A stretch of 64,000 nt of DNA from Marinilabiliaceae bacterium (GTDB taxonomy: Bacteria; Bacteroidota; Bacteroidia; Bacteroidales; Marinilabiliaceae), in contig JAEINY010000003.1 of assembly GCA_016342595.1 (NCBI GenBank), forward strand, positions 1 to 64,000, written 5' to 3'. The notes under the pieces are model-generated. The model was not told the DNA's origin and ran no database searches. It saw nothing but the letters and a program-made list of their open reading frames with translations. Shown one piece after another: positions 48,700-56,900 of the stretch (its first letter is position 1; the number at the start of each line of letters is the position of its first letter). The position numbers were made by a program, and so were the translations under genes.

Positions 48700-48707
48700 T
48701 AAATTTG
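48700..48707 (+). promoter_or_regulatory. -7 box of glyA
   Basis: TAAATTTG, an exact TAnnTTTG. The -33 region is a T run (48677-48684) ending in TTTG at 48682-48685, which is closer than ideal. Leader about 80 nt. Confidence 0.6.
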
Positions 48708-48794
48708 TGAGCATGTGTAAGTAAGAAATGTATTTATTGAATAATGCAGGTGAGGAATTATGAAAATCTGACGCTGCAACCAAATTAAGGACTA

Positions 48795-50075
48795 ATGAAA
48801 AGAGATACAGTAATTTTTGATTTAATTCAGAAGGAATACGATCGTCAGAAAAATGGCATCGAGCTGATCGCTTCTGAGAACTTTGTGAGCGAACAAGTGA
48901 TGGAAGCTCAGGGATCTTGTCTGACAAATAAATATGCAGAAGGGTATCCTGGAAAAAGATATTATGGTGGTTGCCAGGTAGTAGATCAAACTGAGCAATT
49001 GGCTATTGACAGAGCTTGTGAGTTGTTCGGAGCTGAGTATGCAAATGTTCAACCTCACTCCGGTGCCCAGGCGAATGCCGCAGTATTTTTTGCTTGCCTG
49101 AAGGCTGGTGATACATTTATGGGATTGGATTTAGCCCACGGTGGTCACTTAACACATGGTTCTCCTGTAAACTTTTCAGGTGTGACTTATCATCCGGTTT
49201 CTTACCACGTGAAAGAAGAGACTGGTCAGGTGGATTACGATGAGATGGAAGAATTGGCGCGTGAGCACAAGCCTAAAATGATTATTGCCGGTGCATCGGC
49301 TTATTCTCGTGAGTGGGATTACGCCCGTATGCGTCGTTTAGCCGATGAAATTGGTGCCATCTTATTGTGTGACATGGCTCACCCTGCGGGTTTGATTGCA
49401 AAAGGATTATTAAGCAATCCGGTTGAGCATTGTCACATTGTGACCACAACCACACACAAAACATTGCGTGGCCCACGTGGTGGTATGATTCTGGTAGGTA
49501 AAGATTTTGAAAACCCATGGGGCATTACCACTCCTAAAGGAGCTGTGAAAATGATGTCGGCAGTACTGGATTTCGCTGTTTTTCCAGGTCAGCAAGGTGG
49601 TCCTTTGGAGCACGTCATTGCAGCTAAAGCAATTGCTTTTGGCGAAGCATTGTCAGATGATTTCAAAGTATACGTTGATCAGGTGAGAGCGAATGCTCAG
49701 GCTATGGCTGATGAGTTTCTAAAGTTAGGTTATAAAATTGCGTCAGGAGGTACTGATAATCACTTGATGTTAATCGATTTAAGAACGAAGTTTCCGGAGA
49801 TTACCGGTAAGAAAGTGGAAAATACTTTGGTGAAAGCCGATATTACCATCAATAAAAACATGGTACCATTTGATACGCGTTCGCCATTCTCTACTTCCGG
49901 ATTCCGTGTCGGTACTTCGGCCATCACTTCACGTGGTTTGAAAGAAGACGATATGCGTGTGATTGTTGGATTTATTGATGAGGTTATTTCTAACATCGAT
50001 AATGAAGAAGTCATTGCTGATGTATGTAAGCGAGTAAACGCTATGATGGCTGACAAACCAATGTTTGCCTGGTAG
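48795..50075 (+). CDS. glyA: Serine hydroxymethyltransferase
   Basis: 426 residues, full length. The PLP lysine is K222 in [14 protein letters not shown]. The N-terminal [12 protein letters not shown] and [15 protein letters not shown] are classic GlyA. It converts serine plus tetrahydrofolate to glycine plus 5,10-methylene-tetrahydrofolate, the main source of one-carbon units. It has its own -7 box and terminator, so it is transcribed alone. Confidence 0.98.
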   Translation: MKRDTVIFDLIQKEYDRQKNGIELIASENFVSEQVMEAQGSCLTNKYAEGYPGKRYYGGCQVVDQTEQLAIDRACELFGAEYANVQPHSGAQANAAVFFACLKAGDTFMGLDLAHGGHLTHGSPVNFSGVTYHPVSYHVKEETGQVDYDEMEELAREHKPKMIIAGASAYSREWDYARMRRLADEIGAILLCDMAHPAGLIAKGLLSNPVEHCHIVTTTTHKTLRGPRGGMILVGKDFENPWGITTPKGAVKMMSAVLDFAVFPGQQGGPLEHVIAAKAIAFGEALSDDFKVYVDQVRANAQAMADEFLKLGYKIASGGTDNHLMLIDLRTKFPEITGKKVENTLVKADITINKNMVPFDTRSPFSTSGFRVGTSAITSRGLKEDDMRVIVGFIDEVISNIDNEEVIADVCKRVNAMMADKPMFAW

Positions 50076-50096
50076 TAGTAAGATATAATAAAGTTG

Positions 50097-50128
50097 AAAA
50101 GGGTGCTGTGATAGACGGCACCCTTTTT
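50097..50128 (+). terminator. Intrinsic terminator of glyA
   Basis: Perfect 10-bp stem AAAAGGGTGC (50097-50106) / GCACCCTTTT (50118-50127), 11-nt loop, T tract. It lies 21 nt after the stop. Confidence 0.9.
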
Positions 50129-50131
50129 ACA

Positions 50132-50139
50132 TATCTTTG
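50132..50139 (+). promoter_or_regulatory. -7 box of the TauE gene
   Basis: TATCTTTG, exact TAnnTTTG, directly after the glyA terminator and 25 nt before the ATG at 50165. The -33 half is not evident. Confidence 0.5.
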
Positions 50140-50164
50140 GCTAACAAACTCCAAATCCTAAATC

Positions 50165-50923
50165 ATGACAATTATTGATGCCATATGGTTAATTGTGGCC
50201 GGTCTCTTTGCTGGTTTTATTAACACCTTAGCCGGCAGTGGTTCGCTCATCACCCTTCCATTATTGATGTTTCTGGGTTTATCGCCACATCAGGCCAATG
50301 CAACTAACCGGGTGGCTATTTTCTTTCAGAACCTGGTGGCCGTACGTAATTTCAGACAACAAAAGATGCTCCATGCCAGGCAGGAACTTTATTTAGTGAT
50401 TCCAGCGCTTATTGGATCGGCTGTTGGGGCTTCCTTAGCCATTCAGGTGAATGAGGAAGTGCTCAATACCTTTATTGGCATTTTACTCTTTGTGATGTTC
50501 TTTCTGATCTTGTTCAAACCGGATAGGTGGGTGAAGCAACAGGCCGGATTGGTATCCGGAAAAGGAAAGGTGTTGAGAATTATTATCTTTTTCTTTATCG
50601 GTGTATATGGCGGATTTATTCAGGCAGGGGTTGGTTTCTTTTTGCTGGCAGGATTAGTGTTGGGAGTGGGTTATGATCTCATTAAAGCCAATGCCGTGAA
50701 GGTGTTGATTGTATTTACTTATACCGCACTGGCACTGGGTATTTTTATCTGGTCCGGTCAGGTGAATTATCTATACGGATTGGTGTTGGCTGTCGGTAAT
50801 GCTTCCGGAGCTTATGTGGCTTCTAAGTACGCCAAACAAATTGGGGTGAAGTATATTCGATTTATTCTTTTAGCTGCTGTGTTTATTGCTGGTTTAAAGG
50901 TGTTGGGCGTTTTATCTTTATAA
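50165..50923 (+). CDS. TauE/SafE family sulfite/organosulfonate exporter-like protein
   Basis: 252 residues, seven to eight membrane helices. The first helix pair has GFINTLAGSGSLITLP, and the internally repeated second half starts GGFIQAGVGFFLLAG, as in TauE/SafE (DUF81) carriers. The family exports sulfite, sulfoacetate or related anions; the substrate cannot be read from sequence. It is transcribed alone, and its stop is followed within 8 nt by tandem array C rather than by a terminator. Confidence 0.92.
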   Translation: MTIIDAIWLIVAGLFAGFINTLAGSGSLITLPLLMFLGLSPHQANATNRVAIFFQNLVAVRNFRQQKMLHARQELYLVIPALIGSAVGASLAIQVNEEVLNTFIGILLFVMFFLILFKPDRWVKQQAGLVSGKGKVLRIIIFFFIGVYGGFIQAGVGFFLLAGLVLGVGYDLIKANAVKVLIVFTYTALALGIFIWSGQVNYLYGLVLAVGNASGAYVASKYAKQIGVKYIRFILLAAVFIAGLKVLGVLSL

Positions 50924-51469
50924 GAATTAAGTATCGCTACAAGTTGTAGAGATATCGTTACAAAGATAATCAGTGTTGTTTTGCTTCACATAGATACTGC
51001 TAAGGCATAAAACAACATCTACATAAAGCATAGAGGTATCGCCACATTAAAAAACAGTATCGCTACAATCTGTAGAGATATTGTTACAAAGATAATCAGA
51101 GCTGTTTTGCTTCACAGAGATACCGCTATGGCATAAAACAACATCTCCATAAAGCCTAGAGGTATCGCCACATTAAAAAACAGTATCGCTACAAGTTGTA
51201 GAGATATCGTTACAAAGATAATCAGAGCTGTTTTGCTTCACAGAGATATCGTCATGGCTTAAAACAGTATCTTCATAAAGCATGGAGGTGTCGTTACAAA
51301 TAAAATCAATGCTGTTTTGCTCCGCAGAGATAGTGTTAAGGTTTAAAATAATATCTCTATAAAGCATAGAAGTGTTAAAACTGCCCTGAAGGAGATTTGA
51401 TAATAAAAGTGATAAGTGGGTTTTTATATTGGTAGAATGTCGCCAAGTAATCCGCGGTTCCAAATGTAT
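50924..51469. other. Intergenic region filled by tandem array C
   Basis: About 545 bp between the convergent TauE and tonB genes. 441 bp of it is the array; the remaining about 100 bp (51372-51469) is AT-rich and featureless. No intrinsic terminator for either gene is visible. Confidence 0.6.
50931..51371. repeat. Tandem array C: 21 units of 21 bp in 126-bp super-units
   Basis: Exactly 21 x 21 bp in register. Units are of six types, for example GTATCGCTACAAGTTGTAGA, ATATCGTTACAAAGATAATC and GTATCGCCACATTAAAAAAC (each shown without its last base). They recur in fixed order as 126-bp super-units: 50931-51056, 51057-51182, then a third copy that loses one type-6 and one type-1 unit and continues to 51371. 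The type-1 unit contains the palindrome CTACAAGTTGTAG. Copies 1 and 2 are nearly identical. Confidence 0.92.
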
Positions 51470-52399
51470 TTAGTCTAATACAAAGTGATAGGTAATCTTG
51501 CCTTTTTGATGAGCCGCAGCATTTTTATCGGTATTAAATTTTGCTTTTTTAGCAGCTTCAACGGCCTTGGCTTGTAAATAATTGTTTTGGGTGGTTGAAC
51601 CGCGTAAAATAGGTACCGCAGCAATCACATTTCCATTTCGATCCACCGTTATTTCAACAACCACGATGCCTTCTTCCTGAATGTTGTAATGTGGTTTGGG
51701 AAGTCCACCAATGAGGTTTCTGCCGGTTAAATCAAATCCGCTTCCTGAGTTACCCAGGCCGGAACCGGTTCTGTTTTTTGAATCCGGATCACCGGTCAGG
51801 TGTCCCTGGTTGCCGGTTCCTTTGGTATCACCTTCTGAACCATCCGAACCATCAGGTTTTTTACCAAAAGCACCACTTACTTTGTTTCTGGCATCGGCCG
51901 CCTGCTTTTCTTGTACTTCCCGTTTTTTGCGGGCTTCTTCTTCTTTTTGGCGTTGTATTTCCTGTTGCCGTTCAATCTCTTTTTGCCGTTCTAGTTCCTT
52001 TTGACGCTCAATTTCTTTTTGTTGATCCAGCTCCTCTTGTTTTTTACGTTCTTCCTCCTTGCGTTTCTTTTCCTCAGCGTCTTTCTTCTTTTGTTCAGCA
52101 CTTTTTACTTCAGGTGCTTTATCGTAATCCTGTGTTTTTATTTCTTCTTTGGCGGGTTCTTCTTTGACAGGTTCCGGTTTTTTAGCAGGAGGTGGAGGGG
52201 GTGTTTCCACAACTTTTTCAGAAACGGAAGGGCGCGGTTCTTTATCGCCAAGTGCCGTTACCGTATCGCCAAAATTCACCAATATTCCCTCTTCTTCTTG
52301 CGGAATGGATTTCAACCCGAAAAAGATGAGTAATAACAGTAATAATGAGTGAAATATTACTGTTCCTATAATGCCATATCGTCTGTTCTTGTCCGTCAT
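51470..52399 (-). CDS. tonB: TonB-like energy transducer
   Basis: 309 residues. An N-terminal membrane anchor (about 8-28) is followed by a Pro/Lys/Glu-rich spacer (PPPPPAKKPEPVKEEPAKEE), a long charged coiled coil made of ER-Q-K-E repeats (about 100-170), and a C-terminal domain (about 240-309) with VVVEITVDRNGNV, typical of TonB/TolA C-termini. It spans the periplasm and passes energy from ExbBD to outer-membrane receptors. The TolA-like coiled coil is unusually long for TonB, so a Tol-type role is possible. Last gene of the four-gene operon; its start is 1 nt from exbD2. Confidence 0.93.
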   Translation of the reverse strand: MTDKNRRYGIIGTVIFHSLLLLLLIFFGLKSIPQEEEGILVNFGDTVTALGDKEPRPSVSEKVVETPPPPPAKKPEPVKEEPAKEEIKTQDYDKAPEVKSAEQKKKDAEEKKRKEEERKKQEELDQQKEIERQKELERQKEIERQQEIQRQKEEEARKKREVQEKQAADARNKVSGAFGKKPDGSDGSEGDTKGTGNQGHLTGDPDSKNRTGSGLGNSGSGFDLTGRNLIGGLPKPHYNIQEEGIVVVEITVDRNGNVIAAVPILRGSTTQNNYLQAKAVEAAKKAKFNTDKNAAAHQKGKITYHFVLD

Positions 52400-52400
52400 G

Positions 52401-52796
52401 CTATTTGGCTCGTGTTGCCAGAATCAACTTATATTTATTTCGAATTGCAATGTCTCTGATCTTACCAACCACTGAGAATGGAACCGATGCATCCACATGA
52501 AGTGAAATATAGGTTTCGGGGCTGGCTTCTAAGATACTTTTTAAGTGACGCTCTATTTGCCAGAATTTAATCTCTTCGCCTTCCACAAAATATTTCAGAT
52601 CTTTGGTAACAGAAATAGTCGTATTGGGCTTGGCGGATACCTGGTGATCACTCTGTGGTAAGTTCAGGTCTTTAACAGCGACCGGTGTCACCAATGTGGA
52701 GGTAATCATGAAGAATATGAGTAACAGGAACACAATGTCGGTCATGGATGACATGCTGAAACCGGATTCTACCTTGCTTTGTCTTTTAAGTGCCAT
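52401..52796 (-). CDS. exbD: ExbD/TolR family protein (second copy)
   Basis: 131 residues, one N-terminal membrane helix with the conserved proton-carrying Asp in MTDIVFLLLIFFMITST, then a periplasmic domain. It pairs with ExbB to form the proton-driven motor. It differs from the copy at 52796 mainly after the helix. Start and stop codons of the two exbD genes overlap at base 52796. Confidence 0.94.
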   Translation of the reverse strand: MALKRQSKVESGFSMSSMTDIVFLLLIFFMITSTLVTPVAVKDLNLPQSDHQVSAKPNTTISVTKDLKYFVEGEEIKFWQIERHLKSILEASPETYISLHVDASVPFSVVGKIRDIAIRNKYKLILATRAK

Positions 52797-53185
52797 TACC
52801 TGATGTCTAGTATTACTTTTACGCCATTGGATTCTGCAATGTCCAATATCCTGGCCACATCACCCGTTGAAGCCTTTTTATCGGTTCGTAATTTGATGAT
52901 GTTTTTGTCTGCCTGCGCAAAAGCACGTGTTAACTGAGCCATTAAATTGCCTTGATTCACACTTTTGTTATTGATCAAATATCTTCCGGATGCCGTTACG
53001 CGCATGTTAATGAATTTCTCAACAACAACTTTCTTGGTACTTTTTTGGGGGATCAATAATTTGATGGCATTAGGGTGTACCATTGTGGAAGTGATCATGA
53101 AAAAAATAAGCAATAGAAACACAATGTCGGTCATTGACGACATGCTAAAACTGGAGCTTATCTTAGTACTTCTTTTTAATGCCAT
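52796..53185 (-). CDS. exbD: ExbD/TolR family protein (first copy)
   Basis: 129 residues, same plan as the second copy, including the helix MTDIVFLLLIFFMITST with its Asp. The first about 37 residues of the two ExbD proteins are nearly identical and the periplasmic parts diverge, suggesting a mixed ExbD dimer in the motor. It lies 7 nt after the exbB gene. Confidence 0.94.
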   Translation of the reverse strand: MALKRSTKISSSFSMSSMTDIVFLLLIFFMITSTMVHPNAIKLLIPQKSTKKVVVEKFINMRVTASGRYLINNKSVNQGNLMAQLTRAFAQADKNIIKLRTDKKASTGDVARILDIAESNGVKVILDIR

Positions 53186-53192
53186 ATTTCAA

Positions 53193-53888
53193 TTAGTGAG
53201 CAGGTTCGTTAAGCAGATCCATAAATTCCATGGTGCTGGCTTCCATCTTAAAGACCACCTTTTCAACTTTGGCAACCAGAATGTTGTAGGCGAAATAGGC
53301 AATAATACCAATGATTAAACCTGCAACTGTCGTTACCATGGCGGTATAAATACCGGATGAAAGCACGCCGACGTCGATATTGTTACCCGCATTGGCCATG
53401 TCAAAGAAGGCGCGAATCATACCGATTACTGTTCCCAGGAAACCAATCATGGGGGCTCCTCCGGCTACCGTAGCCAAGGTTGGTAAGCTTTTCTCAAGGC
53501 GACTGATCTCCAGGTTACCCACATTTTCAATGGCGATATTTACGTCATTTAAGGGGCGGCCAATTCTGGAAATGCCTTTCTCAATCATGCGTGAAATCGG
53601 AAAGTTATGCGATTGACAAAGGGCCAGTGCCGAATCAATTTTTCCATCATGAATGTAATCTTTAATTTTATTCATGAATCCGGCATCTTCGCGTGATGCT
53701 TTTTTAATGGCCATGAAGCGCTCAAAGAAGATGTAAACAGATACAATGGACAAAAGTGCCAATGGTATCATGATCCATCCACCATTGATGGCCATTTCAA
53801 TATAGTTCATGCTTGCTACCGCTTCTTCAGCTAATTCTTCTGTTGAGGCATTTTCAGTAACTGCCTGTATGAATAAAAATGGATTCAT
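53193..53888 (-). CDS. exbB: ExbB/TolQ/MotA family proton channel
   Basis: 231 residues with three membrane helices (about 30-50, 135-160, 175-200). The conserved LEKSLPTLATVAGGAPMIGFLGTV region (two overlapping motifs) around helix 2 marks MotA/TolQ/ExbB proteins. It forms the pentameric stator around ExbD. First gene of the exbB-exbD-exbD-tonB operon; upstream a TACTTTAG box (53921-53914, minus) resembles the relA/spoT -7 box, without a clear -33. Confidence 0.94.
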   Translation of the reverse strand: MNPFLFIQAVTENASTEELAEEAVASMNYIEMAINGGWIMIPLALLSIVSVYIFFERFMAIKKASREDAGFMNKIKDYIHDGKIDSALALCQSHNFPISRMIEKGISRIGRPLNDVNIAIENVGNLEISRLEKSLPTLATVAGGAPMIGFLGTVIGMIRAFFDMANAGNNIDVGVLSSGIYTAMVTTVAGLIIGIIAYFAYNILVAKVEKVVFKMEASTMEFMDLLNEPAH

Positions 53889-53984
53889 GTGATCTCAAAT
53901 TTTAACTTTGGAGCTAAAGTACTAAAAAAATAGGTCCGTTCGGTTGAAATGCATTTACTTCTCTCTGATGATAAACGTGAAGAT

Positions 53985-56900
53985 TTAATCCTTAGTCTCT
54001 TGCTCTTCTTTCTTTTCTTTTTTATTTCGTCCGGTAATGATCTGCCAGTATCGGTGCATTAATTCTTCAAGTGTATCAAACTCCTCTTTAAACGAAAAAC
54101 CAATGCCCTGAGTAGTTGGTGAGGTTTCGTATATAATGTCGTTGTTAGAGTGGGTGTAAGCTTTAAAACGTAAATTACCGCTTCGATTCAATTTTACATC
54201 CATGTCAAAATCTCCAATCAGGTTACTGGCACGTGTTTCGTCTTCGCCATATCCGACATTACCGTTGATACTTACCCGGTTATTAAACATTTGAGTGGAT
54301 AAGGCCACTTCCACCTCCTCCTGTGTGTATTGGTCGGCAGGGCGATAACTAACCCCAATATCAAATTCGTTACTTATTTGCGATAACCAGTGACTGAGTT
54401 GGTTAGAAAGTACTTCGGCTGAAGTGACGGCGGCCGCATTACTGCCAGTGCCAGGGGATGAACCATCTTGCGTCGCTTGCCTGTCTGATGTATAAAAGCG
54501 ATTTAGAACCAGTAGTGACAGTACCTGACGGTTCAGCTCTTCCTCTGTATCAATGTAGGCATCAATAATATCTTGTGTGGTATTGTTAAGCGAGGGTGAC
54601 TCGATTTCGAATCTGATATTTGGCTTCATCAGGCGATCAGTCAGTAATAAATTACAATGGATGGGCACGCGACTGGTATATTCTGAATTATCCACCTCAT
54701 TATCCCCACTAAAGTTTACCAGATTATTTAGGGAGGTTCTCAGTTTATATGTGGCATTTAAGTCAATGTTGGCATCGTACGGATTGCCATCCCAATTAAT
54801 AGTGCTGCCTTGGTTGATGAGAAAGCGCTTGTTGATAACGTTTTGAAGCGAGAACATGTAATCACCTTCTTCAAAGATAAAATCTCCAAAGAAGTTAATG
54901 TTTCCTTGTTTGTTAATTTTAATTTGAAGATTTCCATTGCCATTACCTTTGAGAATATCACCAATTTTAGAATCTAAAATAACCTGTGTCTTAGCAGCCG
55001 GGGTGATATCAATTTCCATGGTAATGGTCATTCCTGTTAGATCAGCTATGTATTCATCATCGATAATGGCGATTTCATGTGTTGGTTTGTTTTCATTCTT
55101 TGAAACGAAACGGATGAAGTTACTTTCTTCCGCTTTTTCCTCACTTTTCAGAGGGATAAAAAAGGAGGTGTTATTCATAGTTTTACCGGCAATGTCAATT
55201 ATAATATCACTGGTAGTACCGGTTACTGCTAAATTACCATCAACGAATACGGTTCCGTAATACAAAGGATTATCTTTCCCTTTGGTATTTAGAGCGAGCA
55301 TATTTTCTGTGTTCAAATGTAAATTGTAGCGCATGTTACGAAAAGTCGTATGCTCAATTGTTCCATCAAACGTTCCGGTATTATTGTATTTGTCTTTAAT
55401 TTTTAAAGTATTGAAAATAATTTTCCCTTTTTCAAAGCTGACTGAGTCTGTAACATCATAAGATGTTTGTAAAAGATTAATGTCAAAATGCCCATCATTT
55501 ACTTTTAAGTCTCCCAAAAGTTCAGGCGATGCAAGCGGACCTTTGATGCCTATTTGCCCGGAAGCGGTACCTGTAAGGTTCTGCATGATTTTTTTGAGAT
55601 AGATGTTTAAAAAACCAATTTTCAAACTGTCTATATTGAAATCAAGATCAACCATGGATTGCTCTAATGATATATTTCCGCCCCCTTTTAGCGGAAATTG
55701 TCCATTCCTTTCAACGGAAGATTCAATCTCTAATGATTTCAGTTTTGGTAAATATTGGCTGCTTAAGTAAAAATTGCCAATCGTATCATTGTTAAATTCA
55801 AAATCTTTGATTTTTATATCACTATCGATGATGGGTGTTTTAAAAAGATTTTGAACTTCAACCAGGCCATTCAGTAAGCCGGAGGCGCTTACATTACCAA
55901 TGTTTTGATATTTTAAAAGTTCATCTAAATGAATGTTTTGAAAGTGGATTTTTAAACCATCTTTCGCTTCTTTATGAAGAAAACCATTAATGCCGATTTC
56001 TTGATTACCATGATGAAAACGGAAGTTTTTTACAGAAAAACCCATGGGGTGATAATGAAAGCTGGTTGGTTGAAATTCCCATAAGCTATCTCGGAACATC
56101 ACATGCGATGGTTCCAAATTAATGGTGGCATATAGGCCGTTTTTGTTGCTTTTTAAATGTGTTTTAGTAAAGATGGATCCACTGTTCGTGAATTCATCCC
56201 AATTATTCCAAAAAATATTGAACAATACGGTATCCTTCTTTGCGTAGTGGTGAAGGCTTAGGTTTTGAAAGGAACCAAGGGTGTTTACATCGAGATTTTT
56301 CACTCGGGTAATGACAGATAGTGTCTGATTATTAGTTGTTGTATTAATATAAACTTCCGGGCTTTCGGATTTAAAACCTGTATAATTGATGTAATCAAAT
56401 TCACCATCTATATCAATAAAATGAGTTTCGCTATTTATTTTTCCCAAAAATATCCCATTATCAGAGATGTCTAATTCCGGAATAAACAGTTTCACGATTT
56501 CATTGATGCGTTTAAAGCGACAAGAAAATGAAAAATCATTTATCCGGGATGTGTTTTCATGTTGAGGGAGCTTGTATTTGAGAGATGGAAGGAAATTCAG
56601 AATTTCTGATTGAAGTGTTGTGGCGAAATGATTAAAATTATAATGGCCAATTAAATCTCCTTCCAGAATATCCGATTCAAGTATGATGTGTTTACCTTCT
56701 TCCTGTCGAATCGCAATTAACTGGAGCGAATCCATTTGAACACTCGCTTGTGGCGAAGTGAACCTGGCATTAGTGGCTTTAATATATCCGATAACATCAT
56801 CCAGGTCAACACCATTAAAATTAGTTTCCAAATCAACTGAAAAATTACTTTCCGGAATGTGTTTGATTAGGTTTAGTTGATCGAGTTTTAAGTTTTTTAG

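Noticed and set aside
48562-48927. 121-codon minus-strand frame upstream of glyA
   Set aside because: Overlaps glyA antisense and the spacer; its C-terminal part is the wrong frame of the TM2 remnant.
50931-51371. CRISPR array
   Set aside because: Regular repeats, but there are no unique spacers: all of the sequence belongs to six related 21-bp unit types, and no cas genes are present.
51173-51463. 96-codon minus-strand frame
   Set aside because: Made mostly of array C units read in one frame, with a stop arising in a repeat unit; no ribosome-binding signal or family resemblance.
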